A stretch of DNA of 64,000 nt from Mycobacterium branderi (lineage in GTDB: Bacteria > Actinomycetota > Actinomycetes > Mycobacteriales > Mycobacteriaceae). The stretch is from contig NZ_AP022606.1 in the NCBI RefSeq assembly GCF_010728725.1, positions 2,356,001 through 2,420,000 of the forward strand, given 5' to 3'. The notes beneath the pieces are model-generated. The model had not been told where the DNA came from and searched no databases. It saw only the letters and a program-made list of their open reading frames with translations. This document shows, piece after piece, positions 21,247-31,789 of the stretch. The position numbers were made by a program, and so were the translations under genes. How positions within the stretch are numbered: position 1 is the first letter of the stretch; each line of letters starts with the position of its first letter.

Positions 21247-22377
21247 TCACGCCGTGCGAACTTGGTCCCACCCTTCGACCGATTCCGGGCTGCGTGGCTC
21301 GGGGCCGACATAGATGGCCGACGGGCGCACCAGCTTGCCCAGCTTCTTCTGCTCGAGAATGTGCGCGCACCAGCCTGCGGTGCGACCGCAGGTGAACATC
21401 GCCGGCATCATCTTGGCGGGGACCCGCGCGAAGTCGAGGATCACCGCGGCCCAGAACTCGACGTTGGTCTCGATGGCGCGGTCCGGGCGTCGCTCGCGCA
21501 GTTCGGTCAGCGCGGCCTGCTCCAACGCCTTTGCGACCTCGTAGCGCGGTGCGCCCAGCCGTTCGGCCGTCGCCCGCAGTACTCGCGCCCGCGGGTCCTC
21601 GGCGCGGTAGACGCGGTGCCCGAAGCCCATCAGCTTCTCGCCGCGGTCCAGGATGCCCTTGACCAAACCGCGCGCGTCGCCGCTGCGCTCGACCTCTTCG
21701 AGCATCGGCAGCACCCGGGCGGGCGCGCCGCCGTGCAAGGGGCCGCTCATGGCCCCGATCGCCCCGGACAGCGCCGCGGCCACGTCGGCGCCGGTCGACG
21801 CGATCACCCGGGCGGTGAACGTCGAGGCGTTCATTCCGTGCTCGGCAGCCGAAACCCAGTATGCGTCAACGGCCTCGATGTGGCGTGGATCCGGTTCGCC
21901 CTGCCATCGGGTCATGAAACGTGCTGTGACAGTGGGACATTCGTCGATGATCCGCTGCGGCACCGCCGGCTGGTAAATGCCGCGGGCGGACTGGGCGACG
22001 TAGGACAGCGCCATCACCGACGCCCGGGCGAGTTGCTCGCGGGCGGTGGAGTCGTCGATGTCGAGCAGCGGTTGGTAACCCCAGATCGGCGCCAACATCG
22101 CCAGACCCGCCTGCACGTCGACCCGCACGTCGCCGCTGTGGATCGGCAGCGGGAACGGTTCGGCCGGCGGCAGTCCGTGACCGAACTTGCCGTCGACCAG
22201 CAAAGCCCACGCATCGCCGAAAGTGACCCGCCGACTCACCAAGTCTTCGATGTCCACCCCGCGGTAGCGCAGCGCGCCGCCGTCCTTGTCCGGCTCGGCG
22301 ATCTCGGTGGTGAAGGCCACCACTCCGTCGAGGCCGGCGACGAAATTCTCCGGGATATTGTCCGGGATCACAGTCAT
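21247..22377 (-). CDS. citA: citrate synthase CitA (second citrate synthase)
   Basis: A 376-residue type I-like citrate synthase condensing oxaloacetate and acetyl-CoA. Core motifs: [13 protein letters not shown], the histidine segment [25 protein letters not shown] and [18 protein letters not shown] with the catalytic histidines. The ATG at 22377 gives the usual start [18 protein letters not shown]. It differs from the nearby longer gltA2. Corresponds to Rv0889c. Divergent from pdxH. Confidence 0.93.
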   Translation of the reverse strand: MTVIPDNIPENFVAGLDGVVAFTTEIAEPDKDGGALRYRGVDIEDLVSRRVTFGDAWALLVDGKFGHGLPPAEPFPLPIHSGDVRVDVQAGLAMLAPIWGYQPLLDIDDSTAREQLARASVMALSYVAQSARGIYQPAVPQRIIDECPTVTARFMTRWQGEPDPRHIEAVDAYWVSAAEHGMNASTFTARVIASTGADVAAALSGAIGAMSGPLHGGAPARVLPMLEEVERSGDARGLVKGILDRGEKLMGFGHRVYRAEDPRARVLRATAERLGAPRYEVAKALEQAALTELRERRPDRAIETNVEFWAAVILDFARVPAKMMPAMFTCGRTAGWCAHILEQKKLGKLVRPSAIYVGPEPRSPESVEGWDQVRTA

Positions 22378-22459
22378 AGCTGAATTCTCGCACGCCGGTC
22401 CCGGCTGGTCGCTACCGGTCGGTAACGACGGGCCGCCCACCGGTAGTAGCGTTGGCGCG

Positions 22460-23119
22460 GTGGCCGGACCAGACAACGAGCACTTGGCAGCAATGCGTGT
22501 CGAGTACGGCTCCGCCGAAAAGGACGGCAGCCCGGACCTCGACACCGATTGGCTGGCGGACGGTTGGGTTGCCCTGCTGCGCAAGTGGATTCGCGATGCC
22601 GAAGACGCCGGTGTCGCCGAACCCAACGCCTTTGTGTTGGCCACTGTCGCGTCCGGGAAGCCAGTCAGCCGCTCGGTGCTGTGCAAGAGCATCGACGAGC
22701 GCGGCATCACCTTCTACACCAACTACGACTCGGCCAAGGGGGCGGAGCTGGCCGCCACGCCCTACGCGTCGGCGACCTTCCCGTGGTATTTGCTGGGCCG
22801 GCAATTCCACATTCGCGGTCGGGTGACCAAGGTCGACCCCGAGGAGACGCAGGAGTACTGGTCGAAGCGACCCCGCGGCTCGCAGCTGGGCGCGTGGGCG
22901 TCGCACCAGTCCCGGCCGATCGCGTCGCGGGCGGCGTTGCTCGAGCAACTCGCCGAGGTGACCGCCCGGTTCGCCGACACCGAGCACATCCCGGTCCCGC
23001 CGAACTGGGGAGGTTACCGCATCGCGCCTGAGGTGGTCGAGTTCTGGCAGGGCCGGGAAAACCGGGTGCACAACAGGATTCGCGTGGTAGACGGCCGCAT
23101 CGAGCGCCTGCAGCCGTGA
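22460..23119 (+). CDS. pdxH: pyridoxamine 5'-phosphate oxidase PdxH
   Basis: FMN-dependent oxidase producing pyridoxal phosphate in the PLP salvage pathway. The 219-residue sequence shows [62 protein letters not shown] and the C-terminal [13 protein letters not shown], all diagnostic. The GTG at 22460 gives [17 protein letters not shown]. In M. tuberculosis pdxH is elsewhere (Rv2607); here it sits between citA and gltA2. Confidence 0.93.
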   Translation: MAGPDNEHLAAMRVEYGSAEKDGSPDLDTDWLADGWVALLRKWIRDAEDAGVAEPNAFVLATVASGKPVSRSVLCKSIDERGITFYTNYDSAKGAELAATPYASATFPWYLLGRQFHIRGRVTKVDPEETQEYWSKRPRGSQLGAWASHQSRPIASRAALLEQLAEVTARFADTEHIPVPPNWGGYRIAPEVVEFWQGRENRVHNRIRVVDGRIERLQP

Positions 23120-23132
23120 GGCGCCCCTTGGC

Positions 23133-23192
23133 GCGAGCGTGCGTGTTTGTCCGCGACACGCCGCGCAGATGCGGACAACCGCGCACGCTCGC
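23133..23192. repeat. 60-nt imperfect inverted repeat between pdxH and gltA2
   Basis: Outer arms GCGAGCGTGCG (23133-23143) and CGCACGCTCGC (23182-23192) are perfect complements; inner arms TTGTCCGC (23147-23154) and GCGGACAA (23171-23178) add 8 more pairs around a 16-nt loop. Lying 14 bp after the pdxH stop it could end transcription of pdxH or be a dispersed mycobacterial intergenic palindrome. There is no U-tract. A perfect palindrome GGGCCCGGCCGGGCCC follows at 23201-23216. Confidence 0.6.
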
Positions 23193-23344
23193 CGCAGAAG
23201 GGGCCCGGCCGGGCCCGCTGGTGGCCGCGCCGGCGTTCGTCGGCTACCGCAGGCCAGCACCCCGGTCAGGCGCGTCGCCGCGATAGCGACTACCTTCAGC
23301 TATACGCAACCTAGGCAGCATCAGCAGAGCGCAAAGGGGTTCTT

Positions 23345-24640
<1,296 letters not shown>

Positions 24641-24686
24641 ACGCCGAGTGTGGCCTTGTGCCACGCGAATTCGCCTGGCGCGTGCA

Positions 24687-26141
24687 TTAAGTCCACAGTC
24701 GGCGCAAGTTAAGCACAGCCATCGCGGCGTTGTGGCCGCCGATGCCCGACACCGCCCCGCCGCGGCGCGCACCCGAGCCGCAGAGCAGGATCCGGGGATG
24801 CGCGGTCGCCACGCCCCATTGCCGTGCGGGGGTGTCCAGCGGGTCGTCGTCGTCCGCGAACGGCCAGCACAATCCGCCGTGAAAGATGTTGCCGCCGGGC
24901 ATGTTCAGGGTCTTCTCGAGATCCAGCGTGGTAATGGTTTCGATGCACGGCCGGCCGTTGACGTCGTCCATCAGCACGTCCTGAATCGGTTCGGCCAGAA
25001 CAGAATTCAGCGATGCCATAACCGCCTCGGTGTGGTTGCCGGGCAATCCGTGCGGCGTGTGCAGGCCGAACACGGTCAGGGTGTGAGCGCCGCAGGCGCG
25101 CAGCGCCGGCGACAAGATGCTCGGGTCGGTCAGCGAATGGCAATAGATCTCGCATGGCAGCGGATCCGGTAACCGGCCCGCGGCCGCTTGCGAAAACGCC
25201 GCGTCCAGTTGCGTCCAGCTCTCGTTGACGTGCAGCGTGCCGGTGAACGCCTGCTCGGGTGTCGCGGCGGCGTCGCGCAGCCGCGGCAGCCGTCGCACCA
25301 GCATGTTGACCTTGACCTGCGCGCCCGCAGCGCCCGGTGGCGCCGGTTCGCCGAGCAAGTCGGCCAGCACCGCCGGGGCGACGCCGGCCAGCACGAACCT
25401 GCCATGGACCACACACTCGTCGTCGCCGCAGCGGTACCGCACCTCGCCGTCCGGATCTATCGCGTAAACGTCTGCGCCCGTGACGATTTCGGCACCGAAA
25501 CCAGCCGCCGCCGTGGCCAGCGCCGCCGTCACCGCACCCATCCCGCCGACCGGGACCCGCCACTGTCCGCCCAGCAGGTGATAGAGGAAGCAGACGTTCT
25601 GCTGCAGCGACGGATCGTCGAGCGGGGCGAAGGTGCCGATCAGCGCGTCGGTGGCGACCAGCCCGCGCACCAGGTCATCGCTCAGTCCTTCGGCGATCGC
25701 GTGACCGATCGGCTGCTCGATCATCGCCTGCCAGGCGGCGGCCGCGTCGGGATCGCGGTCAACCAGACGGCGGGTCGCCTCTCGGGTGCGCAGCGGCTCC
25801 AGCAGCGTCGGCCAGAGCCATTCGGTCACCAGCCGGCAGCGCCGATAGAACTCACGGACATCGGCAACCTCGTCGACAGGGGGATACGACGAATAGCGGC
25901 GCCGCGCCAACTTCACCGGTGTGCCCAGGTCGTCGACGATGCGCGGCGGCAACAGGCTGACCAGGTAGGCGTACCGCGACAGTCGGGCGTCCACACCATC
26001 GAAGAGCTGGGCCGACACGGCCGCCCCGCCGACCTGCCCCAGCCGCTCCAGCAGCCGCACCCGCAGCCCGGCCCGGGCTGGATACGCCGCCGCGACAAGG
26101 CCGTTGTGCCCGCCGCCGACGACAATCGCGTCGTGCGTCAG
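24687..26141 (-). CDS. phytoene-desaturase/amine-oxidase-like FAD oxidoreductase, apparent CTG start (Rv0897c-like)
   Basis: The protein opens with a dinucleotide-binding fold, THDAIVVGGGHNGLVAAAYPAR, then LLERLGQVGGAAVS, and ends with PRILLCGSGARRGGAVSGIGGHNAA, the pattern of the phytoene dehydrogenase/NAD(P)-FAD family. The first GTG in frame (26060) lies inside this fold and would destroy it. Between the upstream in-frame stop (26195) and the fold the only start-like codon is CTG at 26141, which overlaps the previous gene's stop as CTGA, exactly where neighbouring genes use ATGA or GTGA. I therefore place the start at CTG 26141 (484 aa). Substrate unknown. Confidence 0.78.
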   Translation of the reverse strand: MTHDAIVVGGGHNGLVAAAYPARAGLRVRLLERLGQVGGAAVSAQLFDGVDARLSRYAYLVSLLPPRIVDDLGTPVKLARRRYSSYPPVDEVADVREFYRRCRLVTEWLWPTLLEPLRTREATRRLVDRDPDAAAAWQAMIEQPIGHAIAEGLSDDLVRGLVATDALIGTFAPLDDPSLQQNVCFLYHLLGGQWRVPVGGMGAVTAALATAAAGFGAEIVTGADVYAIDPDGEVRYRCGDDECVVHGRFVLAGVAPAVLADLLGEPAPPGAAGAQVKVNMLVRRLPRLRDAAATPEQAFTGTLHVNESWTQLDAAFSQAAAGRLPDPLPCEIYCHSLTDPSILSPALRACGAHTLTVFGLHTPHGLPGNHTEAVMASLNSVLAEPIQDVLMDDVNGRPCIETITTLDLEKTLNMPGGNIFHGGLCWPFADDDDPLDTPARQWGVATAHPRILLCGSGARRGGAVSGIGGHNAAMAVLNLRRLWT

Positions 26142-26401
26142 CTGAGGTAGCCCTCGACCTGGCCGGGCGGGCGCACCGACGCCTCGCGCGGATCACCACC
26201 CGTGTCGCGCAGGGCCCGACGCTGCCGCAGCAGGTCCCAGCACTGGTCGAGCTCGGTCTGGACCACGCGCAGCCGCTCGTGCTCGTCGGAGGCGCTGATG
26301 TCGCCGTGCTGCAGTTGCTCACGCAGCGCCTTCTCCTCGGCGACAAGGTCGTGGATACGTGCCAGGGCATCTGTGTCGGTCGGTTTTCTGTCCTCTGCCA
26401 C
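26138..26401 (-). CDS. DUF2630 family protein (Rv0898c-like)
   Basis: 87 residues, highly charged and helical (ARIHDLVAEEKALREQLQHGDISASDEHERLRVVQTELDQCWDLLRQRRALR), ending QVEGYLS as is usual for DUF2630. GTG at 26401 gives MAEDRKPTDTDALARI and the 87-residue length of Rv0898c. Probably a small coiled-coil protein; function unknown. Its stop overlaps the apparent CTG start of the flavoprotein gene. Confidence 0.85.
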   Translation of the reverse strand: MAEDRKPTDTDALARIHDLVAEEKALREQLQHGDISASDEHERLRVVQTELDQCWDLLRQRRALRDTGGDPREASVRPPGQVEGYLS

Positions 26402-26436
26402 GTGTCCAGTGTGCACCCATCAGTAGGGTGGGCCCG

Positions 26437-26799
26437 GTGACGCAGAAACCAGAGATCGATTTCCCGACCGGCCCGGCCCCCGCAGAACTCGTCATCAAAG
26501 ACCTGGTGATCGGCGACGGCCCCGAAGCCGTTCCGGGCGGCACCGTCGAGGTGCACTACGTCGGTGTCGAGTACGACACCGGCGAAGAGTTCGACAGCTC
26601 GTGGAACCGCGGCGAATCCATCGAGTTTCCGCTGCGCGGCCTCATCCAGGGCTGGCAGGACGGCATTCCCGGAATGAAAGTGGGCGGCCGGCGTCAACTC
26701 GTGATTCCGCCCGCGCAGGCCTACGGGCCGGCGGGTTCAGGCCACCAGCTGTCAGGCAAGACGCTGATCTTCGTCATCGACCTGCTCGCCACTCGGTAA
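26437..26799 (+). CDS. FKBP-type peptidyl-prolyl isomerase
   Basis: A 120-residue single-domain FKBP without signal peptide, hence cytoplasmic. Motifs: DLVIGDGPEAVPGGTVEVHYVGVEYDTGEEFDSSW, FPLRGLIQGWQDGIPGMKVGGRRQLVIPPAQAYG and LIFVIDLLATR; the aromatic pocket residues Tyr, Phe and Trp are kept. It catalyses proline cis-trans isomerisation. GTG start at 26437. It lies just ahead of the arf genes. Confidence 0.92.
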   Translation: MTQKPEIDFPTGPAPAELVIKDLVIGDGPEAVPGGTVEVHYVGVEYDTGEEFDSSWNRGESIEFPLRGLIQGWQDGIPGMKVGGRRQLVIPPAQAYGPAGSGHQLSGKTLIFVIDLLATR

Positions 26800-26843
26800 C
26801 CTGCAAGTCACGCGGCGGGACGAACTCGATGACGGAGGGGCCC

Positions 26844-27437
26844 ATGGCGGATTCCGACGAAGCAGCCGAAACCACACAGGCCGCCAAGTTCTACCGACGG
26901 CCCCTCGGGGTGCCCTGGCTGATCGCCCTGGTGGTAATTCCGCTGCTGCTGGCGGCAATCGGCTACGGCTTGTCGGAACGAACCAGGTCCCAGACCACCG
27001 GACCCACCGGCGCCTTGCCGACGCTGGCCCCGCCCACCTCGGCCGGCGCCTCGCCGTCGGCGCCGACCATTCCGCCGATATCGTTGGCGCCGGCGTCAAT
27101 CACCCGCAACGGCAAGGACATTACGCTGCGCGGCGAATTTCCCGACGAGAAAGCCAAGAGAGCGTTGCTCGACGCGGTGATCGCATCGGTGGGCTCGGAA
27201 GCCAACGTCATCGACAACCTCGGCATCAACCCGGATGTCAACGCGCTCGACTTCTCCGATGCCGAACCGGTTTTCAAAGCTGCGGCGTCGATTCCTGATT
27301 TCAGTCTGTCGGTCAGCGGCGACACCGTCACACTGACCGGCACCGCCGCATCGGTGGATCAGGCCGACGCCGTTCTGCAGGCCGCCGACGACGCCTGGCC
27401 CAACCTGAATATCGACAACCAGATCGAGGCGAGCTGA
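26844..27437 (+). CDS. arfA: ArfA/OmpATb-like protein lacking the C-terminal OmpA domain
   Basis: 197 residues. After a cytoplasmic tail of about 25 residues there is one transmembrane helix (WLIALVVIPLLLAAIGYGL), a proline/serine linker, and a BON-like domain (ISLAPASITRNGKDITLRGEFPDEKAKRALLDAVIASVGSEANVIDNL...LSVSGDTVTLTGTAASVDQADAVLQAADDAWPNLNI). M. tuberculosis ArfA (Rv0899) continues with a peptidoglycan-binding OmpA domain to 326 residues; here a stop follows IDNQIEAS and arfB starts 12 bp later. The ATG at 26844 follows GGAGGGG. In M. tuberculosis the arf operon supports ammonia release and acid adaptation; whether this short form does so is unclear. Confidence 0.85.
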   Translation: MADSDEAAETTQAAKFYRRPLGVPWLIALVVIPLLLAAIGYGLSERTRSQTTGPTGALPTLAPPTSAGASPSAPTIPPISLAPASITRNGKDITLRGEFPDEKAKRALLDAVIASVGSEANVIDNLGINPDVNALDFSDAEPVFKAAASIPDFSLSVSGDTVTLTGTAASVDQADAVLQAADDAWPNLNIDNQIEAS

Positions 27438-27449
27438 GGAGGATCCGAC

Positions 27450-27602
27450 GTGGACTTCGTCATCCAATGGTTGTGGTACCTGCTGGCGTTCGTGGCGGGC
27501 TCGGCGGTGGCGTGGGTGATCACCGTCGTATCGATTCGGCGCACCAGCGAAGAAGAAGCCCTGGCCGACCTGCCCGGCTCGCGCGAGATAGGAGCGCGGT
27601 AA
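27450..27602 (+). CDS. arfB: ArfB small membrane protein (Rv0900-like)
   Basis: 50 residues with one transmembrane helix: MDFVIQWLWYLLAFVAGSAV then AWVITVVSIRRTSEEEALAD. GTG start preceded by GAGGAGGA. Same length and position as Rv0900. Its TAA overlaps the arfC ATG (TAATG at 27600-27604). It belongs to the arfABC operon. Confidence 0.85.
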   Translation: MDFVIQWLWYLLAFVAGSAVAWVITVVSIRRTSEEEALADLPGSREIGAR

Positions 27603-27751
27603 TGCACGACCCGAACTGGTGGCTGATGGTGCTGTCCTTTGTGCTCGGGTTGGCGCTGACCTTTGCGCTGACGGTTCGTCGAGTGAAACGCGAAGTGCCG
27701 CTAGGCGCTTCGAACCCTGAGGCCGCCGAGAAGAGCGACGACGCGTCCTAA
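27602..27751 (+). CDS. arfC: ArfC-like small membrane protein, short form (Rv0901-like)
   Basis: 49 residues: MHDPNWWLMVLSFVLGLALTFALTVRRVKREV followed by a short acidic tail. The start of M. tuberculosis ArfC (Rv0901) has the same WWL...F.LG..LT...V.R pattern but continues as a long lysine/alanine-rich tail (175 aa in my recollection), missing here. Coupled to arfB. The stop shares CTAA at 27748-27751 with the convergent prrB stop. Confidence 0.78.
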   Translation: MHDPNWWLMVLSFVLGLALTFALTVRRVKREVPLGASNPEAAEKSDDAS

Positions 27752-29088
27752 CTGGGCGCGGGCAGACGCAATAGCAGCCGCACCCCGCCCAGCGGGCTGT
27801 CCTCCAACGACGCTGTCCCGCCGTGTAAGTGGGCCTGCTGGGCTACCAGCGCCAGCCCCAAACCCGAGCCGGAATGCGAGGCCGTCGACCCGCGGGAGAA
27901 CCGCTCGAACACCACCTGCCGCTCGTCCTCGGGAACTCCGCTGCCGTTGTCGTCAATGGCGATTTCCACGCCCTCCCGCGAACTGACCGCTGACAGCTGA
28001 ACCCGGCTGGCGCCACCATGTTTGACGGCGTTGGCGATCGCGTTGTCGACTGCAAGACGCAGTCCCGCCGGCAGCCCCACGATGATGCAGGTCGGCGACG
28101 GGACCAGCGACACGTCGAGGTTGGGGTAGATCCGCATCGCGTCGTGTGCGGCGCGGTCCAGCAGCTCCGTAATATCAACCGGCACATGGTCGTCCGACGT
28201 CGACAGCTCGCCCTGGGCCAGCCGTTCCAGCGCGGAGAGCGTGGATTCGATGCGCGACTGGGTGCGCACGACGTCGTTGAGCACTTCCTTGCGCTGGTCG
28301 TCGGGCAGGTCGAGGGTGGAGAGCACTTCGAGGTTGGTGCGCATCGCCGTCAGCGGCGTACGCAGCTCATGCGCCGACACCGACGCGAAGTCACGTGCCG
28401 ACGCCAGCGCCTCCTTGGTGCGTTCCTGCTCCTTCCAGATGCGCTGCAGCATGCCCCGCATCGCCTCGGCGATCTCAACCGCTTCGGTGGCGCCGCGAAC
28501 CGCGACCTGCGGCGCCTCGTCGCCGGCGTCGATCGAGCGGGTCTGCTGGGCCAGCCGTTTGAACGGTCGCACCGCGAAAGCGGCCAGCAGCCAAGCGAAT
28601 ACGGCCGAAGCGCCGATCGCCAAACCGCAGATGATGATGACCCGACGGTGCCGGTTGTTGGTCCGCGCAATCGTCTCGTCGTAGGTCGCCCCGACTTCGA
28701 CCGACGTGGCCTGCGGCGCCGGGATCTCTACCGTCCGAACCCGGTAGCGCACCCCGTTGACGTAGGTGTCGTCGTATCCGGGAGGCAGCTCCGGCAGCAC
28801 CACCGTCGAGTTGGACGTGACCTGGTTGCCGCGACGCACGGTGATGACGGTGTCCTGGTCGTTGGGCGATCGCGGAATCTCGTCCAGGCCGCGCGGCAGG
28901 AACGGGATCGCGAACCCCGCGGCCTCGTCGAGGCGGCGGTCCAGGCGCTCCTTGCTGTCGCCGGTGATGCCGAACCATACGACGGCGCCCACAATGAGCA
29001 CCGGAATCGCCGCGCCGATCGCCGTCGCGATCACCACCCGGGTACGCAGCGAGGGCGTACGGGTCAGGATCCGGGACAAGACGTTCAT
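27748..29088 (-). CDS. prrB: sensor histidine kinase PrrB
   Basis: A 446-residue membrane sensor: transmembrane helix at 17-40, extracytoplasmic sensor domain to about 148, second helix 149-172, HAMP, then the H-box FASVSAHELRTPLTAMR with phosphoacceptor His240, and the ATPase domain with N-box AVDNAIANAVKHGG, DNGSGVPEDE and GSGLGLALVAQQAHLHGG. It would phosphorylate PrrA. Corresponds to Rv0902c; 10 bp separate it from prrA, its operon partner. Confidence 0.95.
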   Translation of the reverse strand: MNVLSRILTRTPSLRTRVVIATAIGAAIPVLIVGAVVWFGITGDSKERLDRRLDEAAGFAIPFLPRGLDEIPRSPNDQDTVITVRRGNQVTSNSTVVLPELPPGYDDTYVNGVRYRVRTVEIPAPQATSVEVGATYDETIARTNNRHRRVIIICGLAIGASAVFAWLLAAFAVRPFKRLAQQTRSIDAGDEAPQVAVRGATEAVEIAEAMRGMLQRIWKEQERTKEALASARDFASVSAHELRTPLTAMRTNLEVLSTLDLPDDQRKEVLNDVVRTQSRIESTLSALERLAQGELSTSDDHVPVDITELLDRAAHDAMRIYPNLDVSLVPSPTCIIVGLPAGLRLAVDNAIANAVKHGGASRVQLSAVSSREGVEIAIDDNGSGVPEDERQVVFERFSRGSTASHSGSGLGLALVAQQAHLHGGTASLEDSPLGGVRLLLRLPAPS

Positions 29089-29098
29089 GGTCGCGGTG

Positions 29099-29809
29099 CT
29101 ACTGCATGCGCAGCACGAATCCCACTCCTCGCACGGTGTGCAGCAGCCGCGGCGCGCCGTTGGCCTCCAGCTTGCGCCGCAGGTAGCCGATGAACACGTC
29201 GACGACGTTGGTGTCGGCGGCGAAGTCGTAGCCCCAGACCAGCTCCAGCAGCTGCGCGCGGGACAGCACCGCGGTCTTGTGCTCGGCCAGCACGGCGAGC
29301 AGGTCGAACTCCCGCTTGGTCAGGTCGACGTCCACGCCGTTGACTCGGGCTCGGCGGCCCGGGATGTCGACCTCCAGCGGACCGACCGTGATGGTTTCCG
29401 ACGACGACGTCGCCGTCGATCCGCGTCGGCGCAGCAGCGCCTTGACCCGCGCCACCAACTCGGCCAGCACGAACGGTTTGACCAGGTAGTCGTCGGCGCC
29501 GGCCTCCAGGCCCATCACCCGGTCGTCGACCGAGCTGCGCGCCGACAGCACGCACACCGGCACGTCGTTGTCCATCGCGCGCAGCGCGGTGACCACGCTC
29601 ACGCCGTCCAGCACCGGCATGTTGATGTCGAGCACAATCGCGTCCGGCCGGGTCTCGGTGGCACTGCGCAGCGCCTCGGCGCCGTCGACCGCGGTCGACA
29701 CCTCGAATCCGGACAGCCGCAGCCCGCGCTCCAGCGACGCGAGCACGTCGGAGTCGTCGTCCACCACCAAAACCCGGGGTGAGGTCACACCAGTGTCCAT
29801 GCCGCCCAT
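29099..29809 (-). CDS. prrA: response regulator PrrA
   Basis: An OmpR/PhoB-type regulator of 236 residues. The receiver domain has phosphoacceptor Asp61 ([13 protein letters not shown]), the acidic pair VVDDDS at 16-20 and Lys in LVKPF; the C-terminal winged helix ends [28 protein letters not shown]. PrrA is essential in M. tuberculosis and responds to intracellular conditions. ATG at 29809 ([19 protein letters not shown]); the frame is open far upstream but has no regulator similarity. Corresponds to Rv0903c. Confidence 0.96.
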   Translation of the reverse strand: MGGMDTGVTSPRVLVVDDDSDVLASLERGLRLSGFEVSTAVDGAEALRSATETRPDAIVLDINMPVLDGVSVVTALRAMDNDVPVCVLSARSSVDDRVMGLEAGADDYLVKPFVLAELVARVKALLRRRGSTATSSSETITVGPLEVDIPGRRARVNGVDVDLTKREFDLLAVLAEHKTAVLSRAQLLELVWGYDFAADTNVVDVFIGYLRRKLEANGAPRLLHTVRGVGFVLRMQ

Positions 29810-29867
29810 AATGCCTGATCGAGCCGCGTAGCAGTGGGAAGGATCCGCCCGCGGCCCGGCGCGTCGG

Positions 29868-29896
29868 TTGACCTCATCCTTTGTTGAGGTTTTACC
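29868..29896 (+). promoter_or_regulatory. promoter with overlapping dyad before the ABC exporter gene
   Basis: A sigma-A-like promoter is visible: -35 TTGACC (29868-29873), a 17-nt spacer, -10 TTTACC (29891-29896). The spacer is bracketed by the inverted repeat ACCTCA (29871-29876) and TGAGGT (29885-29890), a plausible operator. Transcription would begin near 29903, so translation is likely leaderless from GTG 29906 or ATG 29912 rather than from GTG 29897. Confidence 0.45.
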
Positions 29897-31789
29897 GTGA
29901 AGCGCGTGAATATGGAATCGGCGGCCAGCCGCGCCCTGTACCGGCAGATGCATGCGCCGTCGGGCGAGCTTCGCTCGTTGGTGGGACGCGATCTGGTCGG
30001 CCGGATCTGGCGCTTCTCGGGCCGCCATCACCGCAGGCTGGGCGCGTTTGTCGGGGTCAGCGTGGTCAGCGCGCTGTTGACCGTGGCCACTCCCATGCTG
30101 GCCGGCAAGGTGGTCGACCGGATCGTGGCCGGGTCGTCGACCACGGCGGTGGTGCTGCTGGCGGGTGTCATCGCGCTGGTGGCGGTCGCTGAGGCGGCGG
30201 TGTCGCTGGTCACCCGGTGGCTGTCGTCGACCATCGGGGAGGGTCTGATCCTGGACCTGCGGACCGCGGTGTACGACCACGTGCAGCGGATGCCGGTGGC
30301 GTTTTTCACCCGCACCCGCACGGGCGCGCTGGTCAGCCGGCTGGGCAACGACGTGATGGGCGCCCAGCGGGCGTTCTCCGACACGCTTTCGGGCGTCGTC
30401 TCCAACCTGGTCACGCTGACGCTGACGCTGGCGGTGATGGCGGGGATCTCCTGGCAGATCACGGCGTTGTCGTTGCTGCTAGTGCCGCTGTTCGTGGTGC
30501 CGGCGCGGCGGATCGGCACCACGATGGCGCGGCTGAGCCGGGAACGCGCCGCGTACAACGCGACGATGAACAGCCAGATGACCGAACGGTTCTCCGCGCC
30601 GGGCGCCACCCTGGTCAAGCTGTTCGGCGACCCGCTGCGAGAGTCGCGCGAGTTCGCGCTGCGCGCCGGGCGGGTGCGCGACATCGGGGTGCGCTCGTCG
30701 ATGTTGCAGTCGGTGTTCATGAACTCGCTGACGCTGATGTCGGCGCTGGCGCTGGCACTGGTGTACGGGCTGGGCGGGGTGCTGGCCATCGGCGGTCATC
30801 TGCAGGCCGGCGCGATCGTGTCGCTGGCGCTGCTGCTGACCCGGCTGTACGCGCCGCTGACCGCGCTGGTCAACGCCCGAGTGGAAATCGCCAGTGCGCT
30901 GGTCAGTTTCGAGCGGGTTTTCGAAGTGCTGGATTTGGAGCCGCTGATCGTCGAGCGACCGGGCGCCGTGGCGGTGCCCGACGGTCCCGTCTCGGTGACC
31001 TTCGACGACGTGCGATTCGGCTACCCGTCGGCCGACAAGGTGTCGCTGGCGTCGCTGGAAGAGGTCGCGGTGCTCGACGCGCGCGGGGGAGACGAAGTGC
31101 TGCACGGGATTTCGTTCACCGCAGAGCCGGGACAGATGGTGGCGCTGGTCGGGTCGTCCGGGGCCGGCAAGTCGACGATTGCGGCTCTGCTGGCCCGGCT
31201 CTACGACGTGGACTCCGGCGCGGTGCGGCTGGCCGGGGTCGACGTGCGCGACCTGACCACCACGTCGCTGCGCCAGACCGTCGGCCTGGTCACCCAGGAC
31301 GGCCACCTGTTCCACGAGTCAATCCGGTCCAACCTCCGGCTGGCGGCACCCGGTGCGTCCGACGACGAGCTGTGGGCGGCGCTGCGGCGCGCGCGGCTGG
31401 CCGACGTCGTCGCCGAGATGCCCGACGGCCTGGACACCGTGGTCGGGGAGCGGGGCTATCGCCTGTCGGGCGGTCAGCGGCAGCGGCTGACCATCGCCCG
31501 GTTGCTGCTGGGCCGGTCACGGGTGGTGGTCCTGGACGAGGCGACGGCGTCGCTGGACTCGGCTTCGGAAGCCGCTGTGCAGCAGGCGCTTTCGGAGGCG
31601 CTGGCGGGCCGGACGTCGATCGTCATCGCGCACCGGCTGTCCACCGTGCGGGCCGCCGACCAGATCCTGGTCGTCGAGGGCGGCCGGATCACCGAGCGCG
31701 GCACGCATGACCAGCTGCTCGCTCGCGGCGGGCGCTACGCCGAGTTGTATCTCACCCAGTTCGGCGGCGACGACGAGGCCGCGGCATGA
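29897..31789 (+). CDS. ABC exporter, fused membrane and ATPase domains
   Basis: A 630-residue half-transporter of the type IV (lipid/multidrug) exporter class. The N-terminal half has about six transmembrane helices with the coupling-helix sequences [18 protein letters not shown] and [18 protein letters not shown]. The C-terminal ATPase has Walker [11 protein letters not shown]-loop [11 protein letters not shown], signature [10 protein letters not shown], Walker B VVVLDEAT and H-loop AHRLS. Substrate unknown. The start may be GTG 29897, GTG 29906 or ATG 29912; the promoter spacing favours a later one. The gene and its partner have no counterpart at this place in M. tuberculosis. It overlaps the next gene by ATGA. 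Confidence 0.88.
   Translation: MKRVNMESAASRALYRQMHAPSGELRSLVGRDLVGRIWRFSGRHHRRLGAFVGVSVVSALLTVATPMLAGKVVDRIVAGSSTTAVVLLAGVIALVAVAEAAVSLVTRWLSSTIGEGLILDLRTAVYDHVQRMPVAFFTRTRTGALVSRLGNDVMGAQRAFSDTLSGVVSNLVTLTLTLAVMAGISWQITALSLLLVPLFVVPARRIGTTMARLSRERAAYNATMNSQMTERFSAPGATLVKLFGDPLRESREFALRAGRVRDIGVRSSMLQSVFMNSLTLMSALALALVYGLGGVLAIGGHLQAGAIVSLALLLTRLYAPLTALVNARVEIASALVSFERVFEVLDLEPLIVERPGAVAVPDGPVSVTFDDVRFGYPSADKVSLASLEEVAVLDARGGDEVLHGISFTAEPGQMVALVGSSGAGKSTIAALLARLYDVDSGAVRLAGVDVRDLTTTSLRQTVGLVTQDGHLFHESIRSNLRLAAPGASDDELWAALRRARLADVVAEMPDGLDTVVGERGYRLSGGQRQRLTIARLLLGRSRVVVLDEATASLDSASEAAVQQALSEALAGRTSIVIAHRLSTVRAADQILVVEGGRITERGTHDQLLARGGRYAELYLTQFGGDDEAAA

Noticed and set aside
24648..24665. 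GTGGC-CTTGT-GCCAC hairpin between gltA2 and the flavoprotein gene as a terminator
   Set aside because: Only a 5-bp stem without a U-tract; too weak to list.
29099..30280. PrrA extended to 393 residues
   Set aside because: The extra 157 residues lie across the divergent promoter and the ABC gene and are low-complexity. The start at 29809 gives the known 236-residue PrrA.
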